Of a stretch of 43,992 nucleotides of DNA, positions 1 through 10,458 are shown piece after piece. Numbering within the stretch: position 1 is the first letter of the stretch; each line of letters begins with the position of its first letter. The stretch lies in the NCBI RefSeq assembly GCF_012910905.1, contig NZ_WTVN01000035.1:1-43992 (forward strand), in the 5' to 3' direction. The position numbers and the translations under genes are program-made. The DNA is from Aromatoleum toluvorans. GTDB taxonomy: Bacteria > Pseudomonadota > Gammaproteobacteria > Burkholderiales > Rhodocyclaceae. The notes below the pieces were generated by a model, which did not search any database, was not told where the DNA came from, and worked only from the letters and a program-made list of their open reading frames with translations.

Positions 1-859
1 CCGCAAAACCGCCCGGAAACAGCAGCAGCGCGAGCAGCATCAGCACATAGGGCACGACATCCTTGGCCCCTTCCGGCAGCGCGATCCCGGCGAGCGCCTC
101 GGCGACGCCGAGGAACACCCCGCCCGCCAGTGCCCCCGGCAGGCTCGTCACGCCGCCCAGCACCGCGGCGGGAAAGGCCTTCAGCGCCACCAGCCCCATG
201 TTCGGATGGATGAAGGTCACCGGCGCCAGCAGCAGCCCCGCGACCGCCGCGAGGCCGGCACCGAGCGCCCACGCCAGCGTGTGCATGCCGGCGACCGACA
301 CGCCCATCAGCGCGGCGACCTGCGCGTTCTCCGAACATGCGCGCAAGGCCAGCCCCGCGCGCGTGGCGCGAAAGAACAGCGTCAGCACGCCGGCCAGTGC
401 CGCCGTCGTGACGATCACCGCGACATGCTCGGCCGCCAGCACGACTCCGCCAACGTGCACGCTCTCCCCCGCGAACGGCAGCGGCAGGCGATGCATGGTG
501 TGGCTCGCCGCCGGCACCGCGCCCACCGCACCGCGCATCACCATGCCCAGCCCGAAGGTCAGCAGCAGCGCCGTCAGGTGCGTGCGGCCGGGGGCGCCGC
601 GCAGCACCGTGCGTTCGAGCAGCGCGCCGAACGCCGCCATCGCCGCGACGCCCAGCCCCGCCGCCGCGGGCAGCGGCAAACCGGCCGCGTGATGCAGCGC
701 CAGCACCACGAACGCGCCGAGCATCAGCAGTTCGCCCTGCATGAAGCTCACCGTTTCGGTCGCCTTGTAGATCAGCACGAAGGACAACGCGACCAGCCCG
801 TACACGCAGCCGGTCGCGACACCGCTCGCGAACACCTGGATCAGCGTGAGCGCGGTCAT
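1..859 (-). CDS. livH: Branched-chain amino acid ABC transporter permease, LivH type (3' end outside window)
   Basis: Reading the complement from the ATG at 859 gives about 286 residues of a very hydrophobic protein that runs off the left edge without a stop. It opens MTALTLIQVFASGVATGCVYG and continues with SFVLIYKATETVSFMQGE, the pattern of LivH-family inner-membrane permeases, which start with a short helix followed by a G-x-x-Y-G-L-x-A-L turn. LivH forms one of two transmembrane subunits of a high-affinity branched-chain amino acid (or amide/urea) importer. LivM, the two ATPases and the binding protein are not in the window and presumably lie to the left. The next gene is divergent, with 160 bases between the starts. 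Substrate cannot be read from the sequence. Confidence 0.85.
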   Translation of the reverse strand, partial: MTALTLIQVFASGVATGCVYGLVALSFVLIYKATETVSFMQGELLMLGAFVVLALHHAAGLPLPAAAGLGVAAMAAFGALLERTVLRGAPGRTHLTALLLTFGLGMVMRGAVGAVPAASHTMHRLPLPFAGESVHVGGVVLAAEHVAVIVTTAALAGVLTLFFRATRAGLALRACSENAQVAALMGVSVAGMHTLAWALGAGLAAVAGLLLAPVTFIHPNMGLVALKAFPAAVLGGVTSLPGALAGGVFLGVAEALAGIALPEGAKDVVPYVLMLLALLLFPGGFA

Positions 860-1019
860 AGGTGCGGGGGCGACGCCATCGCGGGGGAGAAAGGAATCAT
901 GCGCATTCCGGAAAAAGTCCGCCACGCGACGCGGCGGCGGGCGAAAGGTCCGATTATGCCAAGCGCGGCGCGGGCCGGGCCGCTCCAACGGCGGGCAGCA
1001 GCGGTGTTATGCTCATCCG

Positions 1020-1640
1020 ATGCCTCCCATCGACACTCTCGTCTACTCGATCGGCCTCGCCGGCGTCGCCGCCCAGGCCGCAGCCGGCGTGCTCGAGGCC
1101 GGCAACAAGCGCTTCGACCTCTTCGGCATGATCGTGGTCGCCCTCTCCGCCTCGCTCGGCGGCGGTTCGCTGCGCGACATGCTGCTCGATCGCCGCGTGT
1201 TCTGGATCGCCGACCAGAGTTACCTCGTCACCGCCGTGCTCGCCGCACTGGCGGCCTTCGCGCTGGCGCGCGTGATGCGCCTGCCCGCGCGCCTGTTCCT
1301 GCTGCCCGACGCGATCGGCCTCGCGCTGTTCACGGTGAGCGGCACGCAGGCAGCGCTCGCGCTCGACGCCCCGTGGCTCGTCGCGAGCGTCATGGGCGTC
1401 ATCACCGGCGCCTTCGGCGGCATCGTGCGCGACGTGCTGTGCAACGAGGTGCCGCTGGTGTTCAGCGGCGCGCTCTACGCCACCGCGTCCTGGGCGGGCG
1501 CGCTGCTGCTCGTGGCGCTGACCACCCTGGATGTCGCGCACGCGTGGTCGGCCCTCCTCGCCGGCTCCCTGACCCTCGCGCTGCGCCTCGCGGCGATTCA
1601 TTTCGGCTGGCACCTGCCGCTGTTCCGCGCGCGGCTGTAA
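1020..1640 (+). CDS. UPF0126/TRIC-type (YadS/YicG-like) inner-membrane protein
   Basis: The 206-residue product from the ATG at 1020 (MPPIDTLVYSIGL) is almost entirely hydrophobic, with about seven predicted helices. It carries the duplicated signature of the UPF0126 family: SLGGGSLRDMLL near residue 45 and TGAFGGIVRDVLCNEVP near residue 130, each with a G-G-x-x-R-D core. Length matches the family (about 205 residues). Members are related to trimeric intracellular cation channels, and some E. coli relatives have been linked to glycine uptake; neither role can be assigned here. A longer upstream start at 846 would add a charged, atypical leader and was not used. It stands alone, 128 bases before mscL. 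Confidence 0.85.
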   Translation: MPPIDTLVYSIGLAGVAAQAAAGVLEAGNKRFDLFGMIVVALSASLGGGSLRDMLLDRRVFWIADQSYLVTAVLAALAAFALARVMRLPARLFLLPDAIGLALFTVSGTQAALALDAPWLVASVMGVITGAFGGIVRDVLCNEVPLVFSGALYATASWAGALLLVALTTLDVAHAWSALLAGSLTLALRLAAIHFGWHLPLFRARL

Positions 1641-1768
1641 GGCGCTACGCCGTGCCGCGGCGCCGCACGCGATGACGTGCGAAAGGCGGGAAAGATGGCA
1701 AACTATGCACATCGGCACGAGCAGCGCGCCGAACCGTGACCCATCAACAACCCGGGAGGTTATCGAGC

Positions 1769-2203
1769 ATGAGTTTCCTGCGCGAGTTCAAAGAGTTCGC
1801 GATGCGCGGCAACGTCGTCGACCTGGCGGTCGGCGTGATCATCGGCGGCGCATTCGGCAAGATCGTCGAATCGCTGGTCAAGGACGTAATCATGCCCATC
1901 ATCGGCCGCCTGCTGGGCGGCGTCGATTTCAGGCACTTCTACATCAACCTCGGCGACAAGACCTACGAATCGCTGGAAGCGGCCGAAAAGGCCGGCGCGC
2001 CGCTGGTGAAGTACGGCGCATTCATCAACACGACGATCGACTTCCTCATCATCGCGTTCGCGATCTTCGTCGCGATCAAGGCGATCAACCGCCTCAAGCG
2101 CGCCGAAGCGCCCGCGCCGGCGCCGGACCCCGAACCCGCGCCCGAGCCGGAAGACATCAAGCTGCTGCGCGAGATCCGCGACGCGCTCAAGCAGCGCGCC
2201 TGA
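1769..2203 (+). CDS. mscL: Large-conductance mechanosensitive channel MscL
   Basis: The 144-residue protein begins [20 protein letters not shown], the highly conserved MscL N-terminus, followed by [14 protein letters not shown], the glycine-rich first membrane helix that forms the channel gate. A second hydrophobic helix ([18 protein letters not shown], about residues 89-106) is followed by a Pro/Glu-rich linker and a C-terminal amphipathic helix ([13 protein letters not shown]). MscL is a homopentamer in the inner membrane that opens under hypo-osmotic shock. A clear ribosome binding site (GGGAGGT, 1754-1760) fixes the ATG at 1769 rather than the upstream one at 1736. It is followed by an 8-bp hairpin before the convergent hydrolase gene. 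Confidence 0.97.
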   Translation: MSFLREFKEFAMRGNVVDLAVGVIIGGAFGKIVESLVKDVIMPIIGRLLGGVDFRHFYINLGDKTYESLEAAEKAGAPLVKYGAFINTTIDFLIIAFAIFVAIKAINRLKRAEAPAPAPDPEPAPEPEDIKLLREIRDALKQRA

Positions 2204-2210
2204 CGCGACC

Positions 2211-2230
2211 GGGAGGGCCGCCGCCCTCCC
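2211..2230. terminator. Hairpin between convergent mscL and hydrolase genes
   Basis: GGGAGGGC and GCCCTCCC form a perfect 8-bp stem around a 4-base CGCC loop. It lies in the 37-base gap between two convergent genes and could end transcription from both sides. There is no T tract, so intrinsic termination is uncertain. Confidence 0.45.
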
Positions 2231-2240
2231 CCTCCAGCCC

Positions 2241-2882
2241 CTACGCGTGGTCGCCGACGTAGGGGTTGCTGCGGCGCTCGTCGCCGAAGGTCGAGGTCGG
2301 GCCGTGGCCCGGCACGAAAGTGACGTCGTCGCCGAGCGGGAAGAGCTTGTCGCGGATCGAGTGGATCAGCGTCGCGTGGTCGCCCTTGGGGAAGTCCGTG
2401 CGGCCGATGGAGCCGGCGAAGAGCACGTCGCCGACGATCGCGAGGCGCGCGTCCGCGTGGAAGAACACGACGTGGCCGGGCGTGTGGCCGGGCGTATGGA
2501 TCACGCGCAGCGTCTCCTCGCCCACCGTCACCGTGTCGCCCTCATGCAGCCAGCGGTCCGGCTCGAAGGACTCGACGTCGGGGAAGCCGAACATCTTGCT
2601 CTGCTGCGGCATCCCGGCGATCCAGAAGCGGTCTTCCTCCTGCGGCCCCTCGACCGGCACGCCCAGCTCGCGCGCGAGCTTCGCGGTGCCGCCGGCGTGG
2701 TCGATGTGGCCGTGCGTGATCAGCAGCTTCTCGATCGTCACACCCAGCTTGTCGGCCGCGGCGCGGATGCGCTCGAGGTCGCCGCCCGGGTCGACCACCG
2801 CGCCCTTCATCGTCCGGTCGCACCACACGATGCTGCAGTTCTGCTCGAAAGGGGTCACCGGGACGATGCGCAACTGGATCAT
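2241..2882 (-). CDS. MBL-fold metallo-hydrolase, glyoxalase II-like
   Basis: The 213-residue protein starts MIQLRIVPVTPFEQNC, typical of the short YcbL-like glyoxalase II/MBL hydrolases. It has the dinuclear metal motif THGHIDH (H57-x-H59-x-D61-H62), the next ligand in HTPGHTPGH (about 129-137), the bridging aspartate in GDVLFAGSIGRTDF and the last histidine in VPGHGP. All metal ligands are therefore present. The family hydrolyses thioesters such as S-lactoylglutathione, but short members often have other substrates, so only the fold and chemistry are assigned. The start at 2882 fits the conserved N-terminus; an upstream start at 2927 adds 15 unrelated residues. The gene sits 83 bases downstream of modC. 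Confidence 0.88.
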   Translation of the reverse strand: MIQLRIVPVTPFEQNCSIVWCDRTMKGAVVDPGGDLERIRAAADKLGVTIEKLLITHGHIDHAGGTAKLARELGVPVEGPQEEDRFWIAGMPQQSKMFGFPDVESFEPDRWLHEGDTVTVGEETLRVIHTPGHTPGHVVFFHADARLAIVGDVLFAGSIGRTDFPKGDHATLIHSIRDKLFPLGDDVTFVPGHGPTSTFGDERRSNPYVGDHA

Positions 2883-2965
2883 GGCTGGCCGTGGATTCGT
2901 TGGTAAGTCGCACAGTTTAACGTGCACTCAATTGGCGCGCGGATTTCCCCGCCGCCCCAGCCCGC

Positions 2966-4069
2966 TCAGCGCAGCAGCGCGACGCCCTTGACCTGCGCGA
3001 AGAGCGCCATGCCCGGCACGATCCCCAGCTGCACCGCCGAGCGCGTCGTGATGCGCGCGAGCAGCGCGCGGCCGGCGCAGTCGAGCCGCACCAGCGTGCG
3101 CCCGGGGCTCGCGCCGTCGAGCGACACGACGCGCGCCGGCAGCACATTGAGGATGCTCGAATCGTGGCGTTCCGCGAGCGCGAGGCTCACGTCGCGCGCC
3201 AGCACGCGGGCGCGCACCTGCGCCCCGAGCGGCGCGTCGAGGCCGGTGATCCACAGCGGCAGGCCGCCGAATTCGAGCCGTGTCAGCGCGAAACGCTCGT
3301 CGTGCGCGGCGACCTGCGCCTCGACGACGACGAAGGCATCCTCGTCGCGCGCGAAGGGCAGGTCCAGGCGCGGCAGCACCTCGGCGATCGCACCCGACGC
3401 CTGCACGCGCCCGTCGCGCAGCAGCACGACGTGGTCGGCGAGGCGTGCGACCTCCTCCGCGGCATGGCTCACGTACACCACCGGGATGTCCAGCTCGCCG
3501 TGCAGGCGCTCGAGGTAGGGCAGGATCTCCGCCTTGCGCGGTGCGTCGAGCGCGGCCAGCGGCTCGTCCATCAGCAGCAGGCGCGGACTGGTCGCGAGCG
3601 CACGCGCGATCGCGACGCGCTGGCGCTCGCCGCCCGACAGGCGCTCGGGCATGCGCTCGAGCAGCGGCTCGATGCCGAGGAGCGCGATCGCGTGATCGAG
3701 CGACACCCGCCGCTCGGCCGCCGTGACGCGCCGCATGCCGAATTCGAGGTTGCGCCGCACCGACAGGTGCGGGAACAGGCTCGCCTCCTGGAACACGTAA
3801 CCGAGCGGGCGGCGATGCGTCGGCACGAACAGTCCGCGCGCCTCGTCCTGCCACACCTCGCCGCGCAGCGCGAGAAAGCCGTCGCGGGCGCGCTCCAGGC
3901 CCGCGAGACAGCGCAGCAGCGAAGTCTTGCCCGAACCCGACTGCCCGAACAGTGCGCTGACGCCGCGCGCAGGCAGCTGCAGCGCGGCCTCGAGCGCGAA
4001 ACCGGGCCAGGCGAGCCGGAACCGCGCCTCGATGCCACCGGTCGCGGCCGGCGCCGCGGCGCGGCTCAT
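2966..4069 (-). CDS. modC: Molybdate ABC transporter ATP-binding protein ModC
   Basis: This 367-residue ATPase has Walker A GQSGSGKT (residues 42-49), signature [15 protein letters not shown] (from 144), Walker B LLLMDEP (164-170) and the switch histidine in [10 protein letters not shown]. The C-terminal third ([10 protein letters not shown] onward) is a MOP/TOBE molybdate-binding domain, which distinguishes ModC from generic ABC ATPases. It powers molybdate import through ModB. Its ATG at 4069 overlaps the modB stop in an ATGA arrangement, indicating translational coupling. It is the last gene of modEABC, all on the minus strand. Confidence 0.96.
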   Translation of the reverse strand: MSRAAAPAATGGIEARFRLAWPGFALEAALQLPARGVSALFGQSGSGKTSLLRCLAGLERARDGFLALRGEVWQDEARGLFVPTHRRPLGYVFQEASLFPHLSVRRNLEFGMRRVTAAERRVSLDHAIALLGIEPLLERMPERLSGGERQRVAIARALATSPRLLLMDEPLAALDAPRKAEILPYLERLHGELDIPVVYVSHAAEEVARLADHVVLLRDGRVQASGAIAEVLPRLDLPFARDEDAFVVVEAQVAAHDERFALTRLEFGGLPLWITGLDAPLGAQVRARVLARDVSLALAERHDSSILNVLPARVVSLDGASPGRTLVRLDCAGRALLARITTRSAVQLGIVPGMALFAQVKGVALLR

Positions 4070-4737
4070 CGCGCGCTCCCGCGCTTGCGGCGGTTGAGCA
4101 GCAACAGCACGAGGAAGCTGAACACGACCATGCCCGCGGAGAGCCAGTGCGCCTCGGCGTATTCCAGCGCCTCGACGTGGTCGTAGATCTGCACCGACAC
4201 GACGCGCGTCTTGTCCGGGATGTTGCCGCCGATCATCAGCACCACGCCGAACTCGCCGACCGTGTGCGCGAAACCCAGCACCGCCGCGGTGACGAAGCCC
4301 GGGCGCGCGAGCGGCAGCACGACGCTGAAGAAGGTGTCGAGCGCGCCCGCGCGCAGCGTCGCGGCGACTTCCAGCGGCCGTTCGCCGATCGCCTCGAAGG
4401 CCTGCTGCAGGGGCTGGACGACGAAGGGCAGGGAGTAGAACACCGAGCCGACGACCAGCCCCGCAAAGCTGAACGGCAGCAGGCCGATCCCCAGCGCCTG
4501 CGTGAGCTCGCCGATCGGTCCGTGCGGCCCCATCGTCACGAGCAGGTAGAAGCCGATCACGGTCGGCGGCAGCACCAGCGGCAGCGCGACCACCGCGCCG
4601 ACCGCGCCCTTGAACGCCGAACGCGTGCGCGCGAGCCACCACGCCACGGGCGTGCCGATCACGAGCAGGATCGCCGTCGTCACGGCCGCCAGTTCCAGCG
4701 TCAGGCGGATCGCCCCGAAGTCGACTGCGCTCATCAT
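4066..4737 (-). CDS. modB: Molybdate ABC transporter permease ModB
   Basis: The 223-residue protein ([17 protein letters not shown]) has five or more hydrophobic helices and the permease EAA-like loop, read as [20 protein letters not shown]. The stretch [15 protein letters not shown] is characteristic of ModB and CysT/W permeases, and the 3' part ([17 protein letters not shown]) is typical of ModB. It forms the homodimeric membrane channel of the molybdate importer. The start at 4737 lies 13 bases after the modA stop. A second ATG directly follows at 4734, so the exact start is uncertain by one codon. The stop overlaps modC. Confidence 0.95.
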   Translation of the reverse strand: MMSAVDFGAIRLTLELAAVTTAILLVIGTPVAWWLARTRSAFKGAVGAVVALPLVLPPTVIGFYLLVTMGPHGPIGELTQALGIGLLPFSFAGLVVGSVFYSLPFVVQPLQQAFEAIGERPLEVAATLRAGALDTFFSVVLPLARPGFVTAAVLGFAHTVGEFGVVLMIGGNIPDKTRVVSVQIYDHVEALEYAEAHWLSAGMVVFSFLVLLLLNRRKRGSAR

Positions 4738-4750
4738 CGCTGCGCCCGCC

Positions 4751-6378
<1,628 letters not shown>

Positions 6379-6400
6379 GTCTTCCACCATCCTATGGTCA

Positions 6401-6417
6401 TCAATATATAGCGATTA
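6401..6417 (-). promoter_or_regulatory. ModE-box-like half site before modE
   Basis: The complement reads ATCGCTATATA at 6405-6415, eleven bases that match the left half of the known E. coli ModE operator consensus (ATCG-T-TATATA). It lies 15 bases upstream of the modE start region, where a bound repressor would block transcription. The matching right half is not clear, so this may be a half site. Confidence 0.45.
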
Positions 6418-6507
6418 CCATGCCAAGAAGCGAATCGCCATGGACGGCCGGATAATCCCGCGAAACGTCGGGATCCTGGCGATCTCCGCGCTGGCAGACG
6501 CGACATT

Positions 6508-6531
6508 TTATGTATAGCAGACAATATAGCG
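6508..6531 (-). promoter_or_regulatory. ModE operator-like site upstream of modEABC
   Basis: On the complement, CGCTATATTGTC is followed after a short spacer by TACATAA. From memory, the E. coli modA operator begins CGTTATATTGTC and continues through CCTACATAACG, so the match is close, with two extra bases in the spacer. It stands about 130 bases upstream of modE in an otherwise gene-free divergent region. Autoregulation of the mod operon by ModE is the simplest reading. Confidence 0.5.
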
Positions 6532-6847
6532 TGTCACATTTCCGACAAACCCGACAAGGCGTGCGCCCAGGCAGGGGAACTCACGCAATATCTTCACGGA
6601 ACCGGACCTCGAACCGGGGGGATGCGCGCCACGGCCGTGATCAAGCCTCGCACGTCGTCCCCGGCGTGCCAAGCTACAACTTTCGTGCAATACGTCACGC
6701 GCATCGGAAGCCTAGGGCCTTGAATTCTGTTGCCATCCCGTTCATGCTGCCCGCGCGTAAGATCTAGGTCACCAATAACAAGAAAGCGAAGCTCACGCGC
6801 CCAGGTTAACGGCGCGGGACTATTTGATCCACAAGGGGACGGCTGGA

Positions 6848-7798
6848 ATGACCGAGGGAATCAAGGGCGCGCGGGACGCCAGGCGAACGCTCGCCGATAC
6901 GCGCGCGGGTACTGCGCTCGCCGGCCGCCGCCGCATCATGCTCGGGCTGCTGGCTGGCCTCGGGCTGTCGCTGGCCGAACGCTCGATCCCGGCCGCACTG
7001 GCCGCGAGCGAGCCGCCGCTGGTGATGGGGATCTTCCCGCGGCGTCAGGCGACGCTGACCACGGAGCTCTACGCACCACTCGCCGCCTACCTCGGGCGCG
7101 AGCTCGGGCGCGAGGTCCGGATCGTCACCGCGAAGGATTTCGACGCGTTCTGGGATGGCGTCGAACAGCGGCGCTTCGATATCGTCCATTACAACCAGTT
7201 CCACTACGTCCGCTCCGCCGACAAGTACCGCGTGATCGCGCACAACGAGGAGTTCGGCACCGGCACGGTCGCCGGCGCGCTCTATGTCAGGAAGGACAGC
7301 GGCATCACCGCGATCGCACAGCTGCGCGGGCGCAAGATCGTGTTCGGCGGCGGCACGGACGCAATGATGAGCTACATCCTGCCGAGCTACCTGCTGCTCG
7401 AGGCGGGGCTGAAGCCCGGCGACTACGAGACGGTGTTCTCCAAGAATCCGCCCAATTCGCTGATCTCGCTGTACCACGGCCAGGCCGACGCGAGCGGGGC
7501 GGGCGACATCCTGATTGATCTGCCGGTGGTGCGCGAGGCGATGGACACCGCCACGGTCACCCACCTCGGCATGACCGAGCGCGTGCTGCACCTGCCCTGG
7601 GCGGTGCGCAAGGACATGCCGCAGGCGCTCGCCACGCGCATCCAGGCGCTGCTGGTGGGGCTCAAGGCACGCGAAGAAGGGCGCGCGATCCTCGCCCGGG
7701 CCGAGATGACCGGCTTCGGCCCGGCGCGCGACGCCGACTACGATCCGCACCGCCGCATCATCCGCAAGGTCATGCCGGCGATCGATATCCCGCGCTGA
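6848..7798 (+). CDS. PhnD-like periplasmic substrate-binding protein
   Basis: The 316-residue protein has an N-terminal export signal with a run of three arginines before a hydrophobic stretch (GRRRIMLGLLAGLGL, residues 27-40), possibly Tat-type. The mature part begins PPLVMGIFPRRQ and follows the PhnD/phosphate-phosphonate binding pattern: TTELYAPLAAYLGREL, FDIVHYNQFHYV, GGGTDAMMSYILPSYLL, and NPPNSLISLYHGQADASG. Such proteins bind anions such as phosphonate, phosphite or phosphate, but many orphan members feed sensor proteins. No permease or ATPase is linked; the next gene, 15 bases on, is a membrane c-di-GMP protein, so a sensing role is more likely than transport. ATG 6848 is preferred to 6824. 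Confidence 0.82.
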   Translation: MTEGIKGARDARRTLADTRAGTALAGRRRIMLGLLAGLGLSLAERSIPAALAASEPPLVMGIFPRRQATLTTELYAPLAAYLGRELGREVRIVTAKDFDAFWDGVEQRRFDIVHYNQFHYVRSADKYRVIAHNEEFGTGTVAGALYVRKDSGITAIAQLRGRKIVFGGGTDAMMSYILPSYLLLEAGLKPGDYETVFSKNPPNSLISLYHGQADASGAGDILIDLPVVREAMDTATVTHLGMTERVLHLPWAVRKDMPQALATRIQALLVGLKAREEGRAILARAEMTGFGPARDADYDPHRRIIRKVMPAIDIPR

Positions 7799-7813
7799 GC
7801 ACGGAGAGCGCCC

Positions 7814-9880
7814 TTGCGCCTCGCGAGCAAGTTCATCCTCACCGTGGCCGGCATCCTGTCGGTCACGCTGGCGCTGAACACCTGGTTCTTCCTGCGCAGC
7901 CAGAACCACCTCGTGGAACAGCAGCTCAACGAGCGCGGCCGCGTGCTGGGCCACCTGATCGCACTGATCAGCCCCGAGGCGATCCTCGGGCTCGATTTCC
8001 TGACCCTCAACGGCTATGCGCGCGAGGTCAGCCGGCAACGTGACGTGGTCTATGGCGTCATTGTCGACAATGACGAGCGGCCGCTGACGTCGTATGTGAA
8101 CGGCGACGATCCGCACATCCGCAGCAGCCTCGGTGTCGCCGGGCCGGCGCCGGATCATCTGCCGCCGCCCCGCCTGCGGACGCTGATCCGGGAGCTCGCG
8201 GCGCTGCCCGACGTGATCCCGATCGAGTTTCCGATCGTCCACGACGGTCGCCCGCTGGGCCGCCTGCAGGTCGGCATCAGTCGCGCGGAACTGGCCACGC
8301 AGGCGCGCGAGCAGCTTCTTCTGCAGTTCGGCATCTATGCGGCGATCATCCTGTTCCTGAGCGTCGCGATCTACCTCGTGTTCCGCTACAGCGTGATGCG
8401 CCCGGTGCAGCACCTGATCGAGGTCTCGCGCGACGTCGGGCGTGGCGAATTCACGCTCGTCCCGGTGACCTCCGACGACGAGCTGGGGCGCCTCGGCGAG
8501 ACCTTCAACGCGATGACGCTGGAGATCCAGCGCGAGCAGGCCAAGCTGCACTACCAGGCGAACTACGATTCGCTGACGGCCCAGCCGAACCGCATGCTCG
8601 CGGTCGAGCGGCTGCAGCAGGAGATCCGTTCGGCGCATCGCCAGCAGCAGCGCTTCGCGCTGATGTTCATCGACCTGAACGACTTCAAGATCGTCAACGA
8701 CACGATGGGGCACGCCGCGGGTGACCGCCTGCTCGCGCACGTGAGCGCCAACATCCGTGCGCGCCTGCGCGAGGAAGACACGCTCGCGCGCCTCGGCGGC
8801 GACGAATTCCTGGTGCTGCTGCCGCGCCTCGGCGAGGCGAACGACGCCAGGGATGTGGCCGGACGGCTGCTCGAGGCGGTGGCCGAACCGGTGACGCTGG
8901 ACGGCCGCGACGTGGTCGTGCACTGCAGCATCGGCATCGCGCTGTACCCCGACGACGGGGAATCGGTCGAGGCGCTGATGGCCAACGCCGACAACGCGAT
9001 GTATCAGGCGAAAAAGCCCGGACGGACGCCGATCTGCTTCTTCACGGCGGAGATGAACGCACAGGTGCATGAGCGCATGCGTCTCGAGCAGGATCTCAAC
9101 AGGGTTGTCGCGCGTGGCGAACTGCAGCTCGCGTTCCAGCCCATCTTCCGCGCCGATGATGGCGCCTACGTCGGCGCCGAGGTGCTGCTGCGCTGGCGGC
9201 ACCCCGAACGCGGCTTCATCTGCCCGGCGACCTTCATCCCGCTCGCCGAAAGCACCGGCCAGATCGTCGCGATCGGCGAATGGGTGCTGCGCGAGGCGGG
9301 GCGACAGCTGCGCCGCTGGCTGGACGCGGGACTCGCGCCGGGCTATCTGGCGGTCAACCTCTCGCGCGTGCAGTTGCGCGAGGACCTGGAGCAGCTGATC
9401 CGCGAGGTCCTCGACGATAACGACTTGCCGCCGCAGGCCCTGGAGCTCGAGATCACCGAGAACGTCCTGCTCGACGACCACCAGCAGATCAACGCGGTGC
9501 TGGGACGGCTGCACGCGCAGGGGCTGCGCTTCAGCCTCGACGACTTCGGCACGGGTTACTCCTCGCTCAGCTACCTGCGCCGCTTCTCGTTCGACACGCT
9601 GAAGATCGACCGCAGTTTCGTCGCGCCGCTGCGCGACGACGCCGAGGCCGCCGCGCTGGTGCGCGCGATCGTCGCGATGGCGCACAGCCTCGCGCTGAAG
9701 GTGATCGCCGAGGGAGTGGAAACCCCCGCACAGCAGGAATTCCTGAAGGGCCTGAACTGCGACTACCTTCAGGGCTACCTGTTGTCGCGCCCGCTCGACG
9801 CCGACCACTTCACCACCTTCCTCGCCTGCTGCGCGCGCAAGTCCCGACCCGCAGGCAGTTCACCGGTGCTTCTCCAATGA
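7814..9880 (+). CDS. Membrane-bound GGDEF/EAL cyclic-di-GMP protein with HAMP domain
   Basis: This 688-residue protein has one N-terminal helix (about 7-27), a roughly 140-residue periplasmic domain, a second helix (about 172-190), a HAMP segment ending near 240, then GGDEF and EAL domains. The cyclase motif GGDEF (328-332) is intact, with a product-inhibition site RxxD (319-322) five residues upstream. The EAL domain has EVL at 456-458, ELEITEN (544-550), DDFGTGYSSL (576-585), KIDRSF and AEGVET (632-637), so phosphodiesterase residues also look intact. It could make or break c-di-GMP according to a periplasmic signal, probably relayed by the preceding binding protein. TTG start at 7814; the stop overlaps the next ATG. 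Confidence 0.93.
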   Translation: MRLASKFILTVAGILSVTLALNTWFFLRSQNHLVEQQLNERGRVLGHLIALISPEAILGLDFLTLNGYAREVSRQRDVVYGVIVDNDERPLTSYVNGDDPHIRSSLGVAGPAPDHLPPPRLRTLIRELAALPDVIPIEFPIVHDGRPLGRLQVGISRAELATQAREQLLLQFGIYAAIILFLSVAIYLVFRYSVMRPVQHLIEVSRDVGRGEFTLVPVTSDDELGRLGETFNAMTLEIQREQAKLHYQANYDSLTAQPNRMLAVERLQQEIRSAHRQQQRFALMFIDLNDFKIVNDTMGHAAGDRLLAHVSANIRARLREEDTLARLGGDEFLVLLPRLGEANDARDVAGRLLEAVAEPVTLDGRDVVVHCSIGIALYPDDGESVEALMANADNAMYQAKKPGRTPICFFTAEMNAQVHERMRLEQDLNRVVARGELQLAFQPIFRADDGAYVGAEVLLRWRHPERGFICPATFIPLAESTGQIVAIGEWVLREAGRQLRRWLDAGLAPGYLAVNLSRVQLREDLEQLIREVLDDNDLPPQALELEITENVLLDDHQQINAVLGRLHAQGLRFSLDDFGTGYSSLSYLRRFSFDTLKIDRSFVAPLRDDAEAAALVRAIVAMAHSLALKVIAEGVETPAQQEFLKGLNCDYLQGYLLSRPLDADHFTTFLACCARKSRPAGSSPVLLQ

Positions 9881-10458
9881 GCCCCACCCAGCCCGACGCC
9901 GCGCTCGCCGCCATGCGCAACCGCCAGCGCGCCGTGCGCCAGGCGCGCGGCAAAGTCCTGCTGCGCGGCGCGCTGGGCGCCGCCGCCGTCGTCGGCTTCG
10001 TGCTGTGGGCCCATTTCGCCTCCGGCCGGCCGACGTTCTCGCCGCACGGGGCGCCCGAGCCCGGCTGGGAGGCGTTTCGCAACGCCTATGGCGTCGACGC
10101 CTTCGGCCGCGACGGCTATTTCGTGCGCGCGATCCAGAACGGCTACAACCTCGTGCACCACACGCACAAGTACGCGTGGCGCTTCACGCGCAAGGGTGCC
10201 CACGACCATCCGAACGCGTGCAGCGACTGTCACGACGCGGAGGCCCTCGCTTACGCCTTCGCGGCCGGCGATCGCTTCGACGCGCGGCTCGGGCGACGGG
10301 TGTCCTTCGAGGAGCGCGTGATGCGCTGCTACGCGACACATCTCGACGGCTTCATCCCGACGATCCACGAGCCGGCGGTGCGCGACATCCGCATCTTCGC
10401 CCGCATGGTCGCCCACCACCTGCAACTCGGCGAAGGCGCGCTGGGGCACGCACGGTGA
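9877..10458 (+). CDS. Membrane-anchored monohaem cytochrome c, SoxA/TsdA N-domain-like
   Basis: The 193-residue protein has a single N-terminal membrane anchor (about 29-47) and one haem-binding motif, CSDCH at 115-119. Thirty-six residues later comes RCYATHLDG with Cys151, followed by a helix (RDIRIFARMVAHHL). The next gene has the same arrangement (QCYINSSNG), and the layout resembles the single-haem SoxA/TsdA N-terminal fold, in which this cysteine can be the unusual haem ligand. CYATH is not a second haem motif because it lacks the second cysteine. The ATG overlaps the GGDEF/EAL stop and its own stop overlaps the next GTG. Substrate is unknown. Confidence 0.75.
   Translation: MSPTQPDAALAAMRNRQRAVRQARGKVLLRGALGAAAVVGFVLWAHFASGRPTFSPHGAPEPGWEAFRNAYGVDAFGRDGYFVRAIQNGYNLVHHTHKYAWRFTRKGAHDHPNACSDCHDAEALAYAFAAGDRFDARLGRRVSFEERVMRCYATHLDGFIPTIHEPAVRDIRIFARMVAHHLQLGEGALGHAR

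Larger units (their letters stand above)
6391..6847. other. Divergent intergenic region between modE and the PhnD-like gene
   Basis: About 460 bases without a convincing gene. It holds the two ModE-like sites near the modE side and a short inverted repeat, ATCCCG and CGGGAT, around 6453-6472. No recognisable promoter elements, sigma-54 site or FNR box could be defined for the rightward operon. Confidence 0.5.

Noticed and set aside
206-1675. Long plus-strand reading frame of 489 codons
   Set aside because: Its product is Arg/Gln/His-rich with no domain. It is the antisense shadow of livH on the left and an out-of-frame reading of the UPF0126 gene.
6453-6472. ATCCCG/CGGGAT inverted repeat as an operator
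   Set aside because: Arms are only six bases in a GC-rich genome, so chance occurrence is likely.
6806-9808. 1000-codon minus-strand reading frame
   Set aside because: It runs opposite the PhnD-like and GGDEF/EAL genes, which have clear family motifs on the plus strand; its product is Arg/Gln/Asp-rich shadow sequence.
10329-10343. CYATH as a second haem motif in the monohaem cytochrome
   Set aside because: It lacks the second cysteine needed for thioether attachment and lines up with the ligand cysteine of SoxA/TsdA-type proteins.
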